From NCBI GenBank assembly GCA_003266145.1, contig MVJJ01000043.1:1-13656 (forward strand): a stretch of 13,656 bases of DNA, given 5' to 3'. The DNA is from Methanosphaera sp. SHI613 (GTDB lineage: Archaea > Methanobacteriota > Methanobacteria > Methanobacteriales > Methanobacteriaceae). Below the pieces are notes generated by a model, which was not told where the DNA came from, did no database searches, and saw nothing but the letters and a program-made list of their open reading frames with translations. The stretch's first letter is position 1, and every line of letters starts with the position of its first letter. The position numbers and the translations under genes are program-made. Positions 1-7,353 of the stretch are shown in pieces.

Positions 1-89
1 GGGTAGCATAGTATCACTTCTATGGTACTTTTTGCCGCAGGATCATTTGAAAATACGGTATCTATATCTTCCTTTATTCTTTCAAACAT
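1..89 (-). CDS. cysE: Serine O-acetyltransferase, N-terminal fragment (cut by window edge)
   Basis: The reverse strand reads from an ATG at 89-87 to the window edge without a stop, giving 29 complete codons. The peptide begins MFERIKEDIDTVF and continues NDPAAKST, then IEVILCY. This matches the conserved start of serine acetyltransferase (a basic/acidic helix, then the DPAA(R/K)S motif and the 'E(V/I)LLCYPG' stretch). The enzyme makes O-acetylserine from serine and acetyl-CoA, the substrate of CysK, which diverges from it 300 bp away. A purine-rich ribosome site (AAGGGGA) lies about 10 bases before the ATG. The hexapeptide-repeat catalytic domain lies outside the window, so intactness cannot be judged. 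Confidence 0.82.
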   Translation of the reverse strand, partial: MFERIKEDIDTVFSNDPAAKSTIEVILCY

Positions 90-388
90 TTGACTAATTC
101 CCCTTCCATAACTTGTTTTGATATATTAATATCTTTATTTATTGAAGTTTATTAGATTTTCTTTTGAAAACGTTTAACTTCATTAAAATTTTGCTAACTG
201 ATTATAAATGAATCTTGTAATTGATGTTTTTTCCTAAGTATTTCTACCTAAATAAAAATATAACAATCGTTATATTTATATATATTCATAATCAAATAAT
301 AAATTGTGGGAAAAAAAGCATAAAAATAAATCTAAAAAAATGAAAAAATATACTTTAGATAATAAAAACTAATATAGGTGATTACCAA
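90..388. promoter_or_regulatory. Divergent cysE/cysK intergenic control region
   Basis: This 299 bp gap separates two divergent cysteine-biosynthesis genes and must hold both promoters. It is very AT-rich. It contains a strong inverted repeat (256-277, listed separately) directly followed by a TATA-like stretch (TTTATATATATT, about 275-286) that could serve cysK with a leader near 80 nt. Another AT-rich candidate for cysK lies near 319-331. For cysE, AT-rich candidates lie near 120-142 and 195-205. The exact start sites cannot be fixed by eye. No small ORF with a ribosome site is evident. Confidence 0.5.
256..277. promoter_or_regulatory. 22-bp inverted repeat, candidate operator for cysE/cysK
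   Basis: The two arms AAATATAAC and GTTATATTT are perfect reverse complements (9 bp) around a 4-base spacer AATC. The repeat lies in the gap between cysE and cysK, and its right arm runs into a TATA-like stretch used in the cysK direction. A dyad of this size over a TATA element is a plausible binding site for a dimeric repressor that could control both genes. A dyad with the same 9-4-9 design and the same spacer lies at 11892-11913. No protein is assigned to it. Confidence 0.45.
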
Positions 389-1351
389 ATGACTATAGAA
401 AACATTAAAATACTTAAAAAACCAATAGCAAATGATATAACCGAAACCATTGGAAACACACCACTAGTAAGATTAAACAAATTGGCAAAGGACATAGATG
501 CAGACGTACTGGTAAAAGTCGAATCATTCAATCCAGTAAGCAGCGTTAAAGATAGAGTAGCCGTAAATTTAATCGAAAGTGCTGAAAAGTCAGGTAAAAT
601 AAACAAAGATACCGTTTTAATAGAACCAACAAGTGGAAATACAGGAATAGGACTAGCATTTGCGGCAGCAGCAAAAGGATACAAACTGAAGATATTGCTA
701 CCCGAAAACTTCTCAGAGGAAAGAAAAAAACTAATAAAAATATTTGGTGCAGAACTAATAGAAACACCTGCATCCAAAGGAATACCAGGGGCAATTGAAG
801 AGGCAAACAGGATACATGAAGAAATAGAAAATTCATTTATCCTACAGCAATTTGAAAATCCTGCAAACCCTGAAATCCATAGAAAACTAACCGGACCTGA
901 AATCTATGAAGATACTGATGGAAAGGTCGACATAGTCGTATCAGCAGCAGGAACAGGTGGAACAGCAACCGGGATAGCACAGGCAATAAAAGAAATCAAA
1001 GAAGATTTCCAGGTAGTTGCAGTGGAAGCAGCATCCAGTCCCGTTTTAAGCGGTGGCCAAAAAGGTCCACATAAAATTCAGGGAATAAGTCCTGGATTTG
1101 TACCGGAAAATACTGATTTGGACATCATAGATGAAGTATTTACAGTAGAAGATGAGGATGCCGGTAAAACCACCATAGCCTTAGCACAAGAGGAAGGAAT
1201 TCTTGTCGGAATATCCTCAGGTAGTGCAGTATATGCAGCATTGGAAATAGCAAAAAGACCTGAAAACAAGGGTAAAACCATAGTTGCAATACTAGCGGAT
1301 ACCGGTGAAAGATACTTAAGCGTAGATTGGCTATCTGATATGTACAATTAG
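389..1351 (+). CDS. cysK: Cysteine synthase (O-acetylserine sulfhydrylase)
   Basis: PLP-dependent cytoplasmic enzyme that replaces the acetyl group of O-acetylserine with sulfide to make cysteine. The 320 residues match the usual length of the family. The PLP lysine is K54 in NPVSSVKDR. The substrate loop TSGNTG is at 81-86, the phosphate-binding loop GTGGTATG at 188-195, HKIQGISPGFVP at 228-239, the SSGSA pyridine-side serine motif at 276-280, and DTGERYLS near the C terminus (304-311). The start is well supported: AGGTGAT at 376-382 stands 6 bases before the ATG, with no better upstream start. The divergent neighbour is cysE, so the two-step pathway from serine sits around one control region. 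Cystathionine beta-synthase has the same core but normally carries extra domains absent here. Confidence 0.95.
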   Translation: MTIENIKILKKPIANDITETIGNTPLVRLNKLAKDIDADVLVKVESFNPVSSVKDRVAVNLIESAEKSGKINKDTVLIEPTSGNTGIGLAFAAAAKGYKLKILLPENFSEERKKLIKIFGAELIETPASKGIPGAIEEANRIHEEIENSFILQQFENPANPEIHRKLTGPEIYEDTDGKVDIVVSAAGTGGTATGIAQAIKEIKEDFQVVAVEAASSPVLSGGQKGPHKIQGISPGFVPENTDLDIIDEVFTVEDEDAGKTTIALAQEEGILVGISSGSAVYAALEIAKRPENKGKTIVAILADTGERYLSVDWLSDMYN

Positions 1352-1740
1352 ATAGAAGCCCTATTTAATAAGAAATATCTAAAACATGAGTTTAATTATA
1401 GCCCAAAGTAATACCAAATTAAATCAAAACATAAAATTAAAAAAAGTTTTAGAAAAAATTATCATATAAATATAAAATAAAATTCTAATCAATATTTTTA
1501 AACGCCAAAATCACTAAAAACAATAAAGAAAAAACTCCTATTAATAATCAATAGTGTAAAATAATAAAAAAACAGCCATATATTATTAAAAATACACAAA
1601 AAAATAAACACCTAAAATAATAAGGAATGTTGGATACGGATTAATTCACCATAAATACGTATCCATCACTAACTTTTTTTATTTAACGATTCCATGAATA
1701 TGAATTATTCTATCCAATCAATCATATATCAATCGACTAT
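1352..1740. other. Gene-free convergent gap between cysK and the flippase gene
   Basis: This 389 bp stretch is extremely AT-rich and has no ORF with a convincing ribosome site. The only short frame that starts with ATG (1386, 27 codons) has no Shine-Dalgarno sequence. The main structured element is the hairpin plus T-tract at 1631-1679. Several A-runs (for example 1598-1604) would be T-tracts for minus-strand transcription coming out of the flippase gene. I see no tRNA or repeat array. Confidence 0.6.
1631..1679 (+). terminator. Hairpin followed by T-tract downstream of cysK
   Basis: TGGATACG (1631-1638) pairs perfectly with CGTATCCA (1658-1665) around a 19-base loop. A run of seven T follows at about 1673-1679. 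This looks like an intrinsic terminator in the plus orientation. It lies 280 bases after the cysK stop, which is far for that gene, so it could end a long cysK transcript or an unseen small RNA. The stem is one of the few GC-containing elements in this gap. Confidence 0.4.
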
Positions 1741-3180
1741 CTACTTTTTCAATGAGGACAACAAATCAAATACTATCTGACGATCCTCGTTACTTATAGC
1801 CTTAGTAATCAACAGCGCAATAACATAAACCACTACAGCTATAGGAACTGAAACTATAAATGATTGATTCAAGTAAATAAGAACAACCGCCATTATAATA
1901 TTGGATATGATAATCTGAATTATTGGAACGATTGACTTCCGGAAGTTTAACCGGAACTCCGTCTTATATAATACCATAAGCATCAATGACAATATTGTAA
2001 ACTCCGTTATTACCGTCGAATAGCTTGCACCATAATATGAGAAGTTACTTATCATGATATAATTCAATATCACACTAATCAAAGCACCCATCCCTGCAAT
2101 CTTCGTTACAGTGAACTGTTTGTTGATGGCACCAAGAAGCGTGGAACATACACTGGTAAGAAACATGAACACTCCGGCCCAAATCAATATGGATAATGAT
2201 GTTGAAGCCTCTATAAACTTCGCACCATATACCAACGTTATGATATCCTCAGAGAATATGCAGCAACCGACTGCTATTGCTATACCAAGCATTAACATAT
2301 ACTTCATAATCTTATGATACAAATCAATGAGTTTATCCTTATCGGAAGTATACAAGTCACTCATTATTGGAAATACCGCATTATTAAATAACGTGAATAT
2401 TGAAGACAATACCAATAGCAGTTTCTGGGCCGAACTGAATAATCCTACGGCTATACTACCGGACATGAAAGTCAATATGATAAGTGAAATCCAGAAGTAT
2501 ATTGAAGTAAATACCGCCGTTATACCAAATGGTATACCCTTGACAAACAAGTTTTTAATAAAATCCCCATTGAATGATAATTCAAATCTAGGATAATGTC
2601 TTAATGCAATGTATGTTGAATACAAAAATGAAAGAAACATCGCAATAGGATAACCTGCGGCTACGATTGTCACGTTGCTTCCATGATATATTATGATTAA
2701 TATAATCAGCAGCACAGACGTACTGTATATCACATTACCTATAGTCTGATACTTCATCTTTTCATTACTCTGGAATAATGAGTAATAAAATGTCGCAAAT
2801 GAATTAAACAACATGTAAAGGCCGAACAGCAACATTACATTTGTACCGTCATAGGTAAAGTTACTGTTTAGTACAAAAACGGAGTATACTACGAACGTAA
2901 TTAACGTGAATATAACCCTGAAAAGTAGGGTGGTTCCAAAGTAAACGCCGGTTAACTCATTATTTCTAGATACTTCCCTTACGGCATATGTAGATAATCC
3001 CAAATCACAGAATATACCGAATACACCTACAAGTGAAGTAGCCGAGGAGATAAGACCGAAATCATGAGTTCCCAGATATCTGGCCGTGAATAATGTTAAT
3101 ATAAATGTCATGACATTATTTATTAAACTAGCCATCATCAATAGACTTGAATTTTTTATGACTCTCGCTGTAACACTCAT
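1741..3180 (-). CDS. Polysaccharide flippase of the Wzx/PST family (MOP superfamily)
   Basis: A 479-residue, highly hydrophobic protein with about 12-14 membrane segments, the usual size for polysaccharide_synt (RfbX/Wzx-type) transporters that flip lipid-linked sugars across the membrane. The N terminus shows the family's signature: ARYLGTHDFG at 33-42 after the first helix, then a DLGLSTYAVRE segment at 59-69. Wzx-type proteins act in surface polysaccharide or glycan export. In methanogens the substrate could be pseudomurein precursors, S-layer glycans or exopolysaccharide, but nothing here decides which. No glycosyltransferases flank it, so it stands apart from a typical sugar cluster. The ATG at 3178-3180 has no strong ribosome site. 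A TATA-like stretch lies near 3218-3232 (read on the minus strand), which fits a short or unled transcript. The gene diverges from the acyl-CoA synthetase-like gene. Confidence 0.85.
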   Translation of the reverse strand: MSVTARVIKNSSLLMMASLINNVMTFILTLFTARYLGTHDFGLISSATSLVGVFGIFCDLGLSTYAVREVSRNNELTGVYFGTTLLFRVIFTLITFVVYSVFVLNSNFTYDGTNVMLLFGLYMLFNSFATFYYSLFQSNEKMKYQTIGNVIYSTSVLLIILIIIYHGSNVTIVAAGYPIAMFLSFLYSTYIALRHYPRFELSFNGDFIKNLFVKGIPFGITAVFTSIYFWISLIILTFMSGSIAVGLFSSAQKLLLVLSSIFTLFNNAVFPIMSDLYTSDKDKLIDLYHKIMKYMLMLGIAIAVGCCIFSEDIITLVYGAKFIEASTSLSILIWAGVFMFLTSVCSTLLGAINKQFTVTKIAGMGALISVILNYIMISNFSYYGASYSTVITEFTILSLMLMVLYKTEFRLNFRKSIVPIIQIIISNIIMAVVLIYLNQSFIVSVPIAVVVYVIALLITKAISNEDRQIVFDLLSSLKK

Positions 3181-3314
3181 GATATCATTGCTATAATTTT
3201 TTTTATTAAAAAATATTCTTATATTATTATATCTATCTTAATAGGTAATAAATTTTAATATCATTATCCATATAAATATTATTATACTAAATCAAAAAAT
3301 GGGTGGTTAGATAA
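3181..3314. promoter_or_regulatory. Divergent promoter region, flippase and AMP-forming ligase
   Basis: A 134 bp AT-rich gap. On the plus strand, ATATAAATA at 3270-3278 is a good archaeal TATA candidate for the ligase gene, followed by the ribosome site GGGTGGT at 3301-3307. On the minus strand, an AT-rich TATA-like stretch at about 3218-3232 can serve the flippase gene. I saw no clear dyad here. Confidence 0.5.
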
Positions 3315-4793
3315 ATGATTAATATCACTACATTCTTAGATGCGAATGCATGTAGATTGGATAAACCCGTATATTACAATATAGATAGAAATAAACAATA
3401 TAATTCACGAGATATTCTCGGTATAATATCCGAGATTGCAAGAAGACTGAAAGATAAGCAGATAGAAAAAGGTGACAGAGTACTTATCTATCTGGAAAAT
3501 AGTCCGGAATACTTATTTTCATTTTTAGCATTATGGCGTATTGGTGCCGTAGCCGTACCTACAAATAGAATATATACAACAAGCGAATTACAATATTTCA
3601 TAGATGACTGTGGTGCCAAACTGATAATTTGTGATGAACATATAAATGAATTAAACGTTAATCAGTATGTCATTGAAATAATGGATGAATACACCGATGC
3701 TGACGTGATTGAAGCATGCAATACCACATGGGATGACCTATGTCAGATTCAGTATACCAGTGGAACGACAGGTAAACCTAAAGGTGCCATGTTAACACAT
3801 GGAAACTGGTTTAGTGCAATCCAGAACGAATGTGACGTATTGAATATGGATCATGACAGCGTAATGTTCTGTATATATCCAATGGCACACGTGGGCATAT
3901 CATGGGCCATAGCTACATTAAGAAAGGCTGCATTGTGCATTACAAAAAACAGGTATACCTTCGATGAATACCTTGACATCATCTTTGAAAACAGAGTAAC
4001 GCATGCTACCGGTATGCCACCAGTTATCCACTCAATAATCACCAACCCAGATAAGGTGCAGAACAAATTATACACAGTTAAGAGCATAATATCCGGTGGA
4101 GGACCACTGCATAAGGATATCTGGAAGAAGTTCTACAAGAAATACGGTATAGCAGTACTTAATGCATACGGTTCATCAGAGACCATAGTAATAGGTACCG
4201 GTACTGTTATCAGACCTGAGGATTATGCATTTGCAGACCGCTTTGAAAGTGTAGGACATCCCGTATGCTTCAGTGAAGTTAAAATCGTTGATACAAGCGA
4301 TGCAAGTATTGAAATGGACGTGAACTGTCAAGGTGAAATAGCCCTACGTGGTCCATCTATTGCCAAAGGATATTGGAACAAGGAAGAAGCAAATAAAAAG
4401 ACATTCCTTGAGGATGGATGGTTCTTAACTGGAGATATAGGATATATCGATGAAGACAACCGTCTGTTCATTACAGACCGCAAGAAAGATATGATAATCA
4501 TGTCCGGCTGGAAGATATATCCAACAGAAGTCGAGGAAGTATTGATTGAACATCCGTCAGTACATGAAATAGCTATATTCAGCCTACCACATGAACATAG
4601 GGGAGAGATACCGGTTGCAGCAGTAATCTGGAATGATGAAGAGGATATTGATTCATTGATGGATTATGCTTCAAAAAAACTGGCAAGATATAAAATACCT
4701 AGAAAAATATTTACCACAGACAGTCTGCCTAGAGTAAATGGTTGGAAACTATTAAGACGCGAACTAAAAGAAATTTATATCGATTATGAATAA
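3315..4793 (+). CDS. AMP-forming acyl-CoA synthetase-like ligase (ANL superfamily)
   Basis: A 492-residue adenylate-forming enzyme. Such enzymes activate a carboxylic acid as acyl-AMP and usually transfer it to CoA. Core motifs are all visible: the ATP-binding loop YTSGTTGKPKG at 147-157, NAYGSSE at 283-289 (the usual YGxTE), TGD at 372-374, the hinge motif DRKKDMIIMSGWKIYP at 388-403 followed by TEVEE, and the C-terminal catalytic lysine K478 in NGWKLLRREL. The lysine is kept, but the residue before it, normally Gly (TGK), is Trp. Length is slightly below the 500-550 typical of the family, and the N terminus is short. The substrate cannot be predicted: medium-chain acids, aryl acids or an attached carrier protein are all possible, and no carrier protein is adjacent. 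The start is supported by GGGTGGT about 8 bases before the ATG. Confidence 0.88.
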   Translation: MINITTFLDANACRLDKPVYYNIDRNKQYNSRDILGIISEIARRLKDKQIEKGDRVLIYLENSPEYLFSFLALWRIGAVAVPTNRIYTTSELQYFIDDCGAKLIICDEHINELNVNQYVIEIMDEYTDADVIEACNTTWDDLCQIQYTSGTTGKPKGAMLTHGNWFSAIQNECDVLNMDHDSVMFCIYPMAHVGISWAIATLRKAALCITKNRYTFDEYLDIIFENRVTHATGMPPVIHSIITNPDKVQNKLYTVKSIISGGGPLHKDIWKKFYKKYGIAVLNAYGSSETIVIGTGTVIRPEDYAFADRFESVGHPVCFSEVKIVDTSDASIEMDVNCQGEIALRGPSIAKGYWNKEEANKKTFLEDGWFLTGDIGYIDEDNRLFITDRKKDMIIMSGWKIYPTEVEEVLIEHPSVHEIAIFSLPHEHRGEIPVAAVIWNDEEDIDSLMDYASKKLARYKIPRKIFTTDSLPRVNGWKLLRRELKEIYIDYE

Positions 4794-4825
4794 TCATTTA
4801 TCAAAAATACTGATTTAAAAATATG

Positions 4826-4849
4826 GAATATTATTTATAATAAGTATTC
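4826..4849. promoter_or_regulatory. Imperfect dyad upstream of the dtxR-type gene
   Basis: GAATATTATT and AATAAGTATTC form a stem of about 10 bp with one bulged G and a short TAT loop. It sits just before a TATA-like stretch (about 4856-4867) and 65 bases ahead of the regulator's ATG, so it could be an autoregulatory operator. It does not resemble the classic bacterial DtxR box, and in such AT-rich DNA a dyad like this may be chance. Confidence 0.25.
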
Positions 4850-4914
4850 AATAACTATAATATATAACATATCTTTTTATAAACTCGATAGCAATAATCA
4901 AGGGGATTATATTT

Positions 4915-5631
4915 ATGCATGGAAAAGAGATTAGTGAAAACGTAGAGGAATATCTGGAAACCATTTACAAAAAAAGCTTAACAGACAGTATGGCAAAAAC
5001 GACTGAGATTTCAAAGGACTTGGGAATAGCTCCTGGTAGTGTTACACAGATGCTTAAGAAATTAGAAAGTGAGGGGTACGTAACATACTATCAATATAAG
5101 GGAGTTAAATTAACGGACAAAGGTTATAAGATTGCAAGAAGCATAGTTAGAAAACATCGTATCCTTGAAACTTTCCTATATGAAACTTTAAATATCAATA
5201 TTGAAGATTTACACGAACAGGCTTGTGCCATGGAACATTCATTATCCGATGAGGCAGAAAGAAAACTATGTCAACTGTTAGATTATCCAAACCAATGTCC
5301 TGATGATCATAACATCATCCCTGTTTGTGACTTGAATATCCCTACCTGTTATGAATGTTCAAAAATATCAAACATAGAAGAGATACCTCGCAGAATTGAA
5401 AACTTAATAGCAATAAGTGATATGAGACCTCAACAAGTCGGTAAAATCAAGTTTATCCGCGGTTCCAATGAAACATTACAGGAGTTGCTTGATTTGAATA
5501 TTACCCTGGAATCAGAAATTACCATGATTAACTCAACACCATTAAACGGTCCTGTCAAAATATTAGTTGATGGTAAAGACGTGTTATTAGATAAAAATCT
5601 ATCCTATGATGCATTTGTTGATTTAGAGTAG
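4915..5631 (+). CDS. DtxR-family metal-dependent regulator with FeoA-like domain
   Basis: A 238-residue transcription factor with the full DtxR/IdeR layout: an N-terminal winged helix-turn-helix (about 8-75; TTEISKDLGIAPGSVTQML is the recognition region), a dimerisation and metal-binding domain (about 76-130), and a C-terminal SH3/FeoA-like domain (about 168-238). The metal ligands of DtxR line up: H81, E85, H100, C104, E107 and H108, in KHRILE and HEQACAMEH. The protein would bind DNA when loaded with Fe(II) or Mn(II) and repress uptake genes or adjust redox genes. Unusually, the linker between the domains is rich in cysteine: C128, C138, C145 and C148, besides C119. These could hold zinc or an iron-sulfur cluster. 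Ribosome site AGGGGAT lies about 8 bases before the ATG. The nearest downstream gene is rubredoxin, 182 bp away and probably separately transcribed. Confidence 0.9.
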   Translation: MHGKEISENVEEYLETIYKKSLTDSMAKTTEISKDLGIAPGSVTQMLKKLESEGYVTYYQYKGVKLTDKGYKIARSIVRKHRILETFLYETLNINIEDLHEQACAMEHSLSDEAERKLCQLLDYPNQCPDDHNIIPVCDLNIPTCYECSKISNIEEIPRRIENLIAISDMRPQQVGKIKFIRGSNETLQELLDLNITLESEITMINSTPLNGPVKILVDGKDVLLDKNLSYDAFVDLE

Positions 5632-5635
5632 ATTT

Positions 5636-5676
5636 GTTTTCCCCTATTTATTTTTTATAGTTTGACAACTCCTTTT
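5636..5676 (+). terminator. T-rich transcription stop after the dtxR-type gene
   Basis: Several T-runs (TTTT, TTTTTT, TTTTTT) follow within 45 bases of the stop codon with no stable hairpin. Oligo-T tracts are the normal terminators of euryarchaeal RNA polymerase, so these probably end the regulator's transcript. Confidence 0.45.
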
Positions 5677-5813
5677 TTAAGAGATACATTATTGATTCAT
5701 TTAATCTCAAATTACACTTTTTCTTACTTGTTTAAAAATATTATCATTATCTTCTAAAAATATATTAATCTTTAAGACCTAAATATAATATTATAAAATA
5801 TGGAGTGATAAAC

Positions 5814-5972
5814 ATGAAATATAAATGTATGTTATGCGGATGGACATATGACCCTGAAAAAGGAGATCCTTCAAAAGGTATAGAACCAGGAACAGCATGG
5901 GAAGACATTCCAGATGACTGGAAATGTCCATTATGTGGTGCTGGAAAAGATATGTTTGAACCAGTAGGATAA
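5814..5972 (+). CDS. Rubredoxin
   Basis: A 52-residue protein from ATG 5814 to TAA 5970-5972. It reads MKYKCMLCGWTYDPEKG, then WEDIPDDWKCPLCGAGK. The two CxxC knuckles (C5/C8 and C38/C41) hold a single Fe(SCys)4 centre, and the aromatic core residues Y11-type and W-type of the family are present. Rubredoxin is a soluble one-electron carrier. In anaerobic archaea it passes electrons to rubrerythrin and superoxide reductase, both encoded 3-4 kb away in this window. Ribosome site GGAGTGAT at 5802-5809 decides the start. A TATA-like stretch lies at about 5756-5766. The gene appears monocistronic, with its own terminator hairpin. Confidence 0.95.
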   Translation: MKYKCMLCGWTYDPEKGDPSKGIEPGTAWEDIPDDWKCPLCGAGKDMFEPVG

Positions 5973-6292
5973 TTTTATCCGACAAAACTTTTTAGAATTA
6001 TTTATTATTCTAAAAGTTAACTTTTTTTAGAACTTTTTTCATATAATCTGCTCCCGATAATAATACTCTATTATCTATGACATGACCCGACAAAACATTT
6101 TTCCATATTGAAATTGACAGTCATGATTATTATTTAGATTAAAATGGAACTAATTAAACAATTTTTTAACATGAAATACAGTTTTCTTCTATCATATTCA
6201 ATAAATGTAATCAATAAAATATAAATATATAAATTATACTAAAAACAAACTATTATATACTAAACAATTAACCAATTAAAGGTGGTGAATAA
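5973..6292. other. Gap between rubredoxin and 2-phosphoglycerate kinase
   Basis: 320 bp without a gene. It starts with the rubredoxin terminator (5986-6028) and ends with the kinase promoter: TATA-like ATAAATATATAAATTATA at about 6221-6238 and the ribosome site GGTGGTGA at 6281-6288. A 10-base direct repeat CCGACAAAAC occurs at 5979-5988 and 6087-6096. No ORF or structured RNA is recognised. Confidence 0.55.
5986..6028 (+). terminator. Hairpin terminator of the rubredoxin gene
   Basis: AACTTTTTAGAAT (5986-5998) pairs with ATTCTAAAAGTT (6007-6018) with one bulged T and an 8-base loop. A run of seven T at 6022-6028 follows. This is a hairpin plus T-tract 14 bases after the rubredoxin stop. A further TTTTTT lies at 6034-6039. 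Confidence 0.6.
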
Positions 6293-7186
6293 ATGTTACG
6301 AATAGAAGGAGAAGTTGGAGGAAAAAAATACCAGGAACCATTTTCCAAAGGTATTCTGTCAAAGTCACTTATAAGAGCAGAAGTAGAACCGGAAAGGGCA
6401 TATGCCATAGCAGCTGAAATCGAAGAATCAATAACCAATGAAGGAAAAGATGTAATATCAATAACTGATTTGATACAAAGAGTAAAGTTATGCCTTGAAG
6501 AGGAAAATCCGGTACTCGCCAAGAAGTATACCATTTGGAAAGAAATCAAAAGATCAGAAGATCCACTGATTATTCTGATTGGAGGGGCAAGTGGTATAGG
6601 TACATCTTCCATATCATTTGAACTGGCAAACAAACTTGGAATAAAAAACATGCTAAGTACAGATATGATTCGTGAAGTAATGAGAAAAATTGTTTCAAAA
6701 GAATTATGTCCAACATTATTCGAGTCAAGTTATACTGCAGCCGACTCCCTTAGAACTCCAGCACCTCCCGAATTTGATAAGGTATTGCTGGGATTTAAAG
6801 ATCACGTGGAGACCGTTAGCGTAGGAGTAAATGGTGTTGTAGAACGTGCAATCAAAGAGGGTATAAGTATAGTCATAGAGGGAGTGCACATAGTTCCAGG
6901 TTTTATCAGTGAAGATTTACTGAATACTCCTAATGTACATATGTTCATACTTACATTATCCGATGAGGAAATACATAAAAGCAGATTCTATTCCAGATGT
7001 AGACAGTTATGGGCTAGAAGACCACTTAAAAGATACCTGAAACACTTTACGCCGATTCGTAAAACCCATGACTACATAGCCAGCGAGGCAAGAATACATC
7101 ATGTTCCTGTTATAGAAAATATTGACGTGACAACCACGATAGATTCCATGATAGAACATATACTAAACGAAAAACAACAGAAATAA
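6293..7186 (+). CDS. 2-phosphoglycerate kinase (cyclic 2,3-diphosphoglycerate synthesis)
   Basis: A 297-residue kinase that phosphorylates 2-phosphoglycerate to 2,3-bisphosphoglycerate, which is then cyclised to cDPG, a solute and phosphate store of methanogens. Residues about 1-90 form an ATP-cone-like domain (FSKGILSKSLIRAEVEPERAY). The catalytic part begins at the loop GGASGIGTSS (97-106), followed by STDMIREVMR (122-131) and IVIEGVHIVPG (193-203). The nucleotide loop has Thr where a canonical Walker A has Lys. This is the form I associate with this family rather than a defect. The start is fixed by GGTGGTGA five bases before the ATG. The gene is alone, converging on the F420H2 oxidase gene. 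The cDPG synthetase partner is not in the window. Confidence 0.9.
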   Translation: MLRIEGEVGGKKYQEPFSKGILSKSLIRAEVEPERAYAIAAEIEESITNEGKDVISITDLIQRVKLCLEEENPVLAKKYTIWKEIKRSEDPLIILIGGASGIGTSSISFELANKLGIKNMLSTDMIREVMRKIVSKELCPTLFESSYTAADSLRTPAPPEFDKVLLGFKDHVETVSVGVNGVVERAIKEGISIVIEGVHIVPGFISEDLLNTPNVHMFILTLSDEEIHKSRFYSRCRQLWARRPLKRYLKHFTPIRKTHDYIASEARIHHVPVIENIDVTTTIDSMIEHILNEKQQK

Positions 7187-7194
7187 TACTAAAC

Positions 7195-7216
7195 CCCACT
7201 TTTTTAACCTTTTTTT
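7195..7216 (+). terminator. T-tract terminator of 2-phosphoglycerate kinase
   Basis: Two T-runs (six at about 7200-7205 and seven at 7210-7216) begin 14 bases after the stop codon. This is the usual euryarchaeal stop signal. The rest of this 160 bp convergent gap holds the fprA terminator on the other strand. Confidence 0.5.
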
Positions 7217-7317
7217 ATTGATAAGATTATTAGATTACTGTATTGAATTAATTTAACTATGTTTAAAACTGTAAAATAGTATATTATATGAAGATGGTTA
7301 TTAAATTAAATTATATT

Positions 7318-7353
7318 AAAAAAAGAGAAGATGAATGTAATCTGAATTACATT
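7318..7353 (-). terminator. fprA terminator hairpin that includes the stop codon
   Basis: On the minus strand AATGTAAT, loop TCAG, ATTACATT forms a perfect 8-bp stem with a tetraloop (7353-7334). A run of seven T follows at 7324-7318. The TAA stop codon of fprA (7349-7347) lies inside the left arm. This is a compact hairpin plus T-tract terminator. Confidence 0.6.

Noticed and set aside
382..777. 131-codon minus-strand ORF inside cysK
   Set aside because: It lies wholly within a well-supported cysK frame, shows no ribosome site or recognisable domain, and has the low-complexity Ser/Phe/Leu look of an antisense shadow.
1386..1469. 27-codon frame starting ATG in the gap after cysK
   Set aside because: No Shine-Dalgarno sequence, Asn/Lys/Ile-rich as any AT-rich DNA would give, no similarity recognised.
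6581..6610. Missing Walker A lysine in 2-phosphoglycerate kinase as a sign of inactivation
   Set aside because: The GGASGIGTSS form with Thr is, as far as I recall, the normal form in this family, and the rest of the protein is full length.
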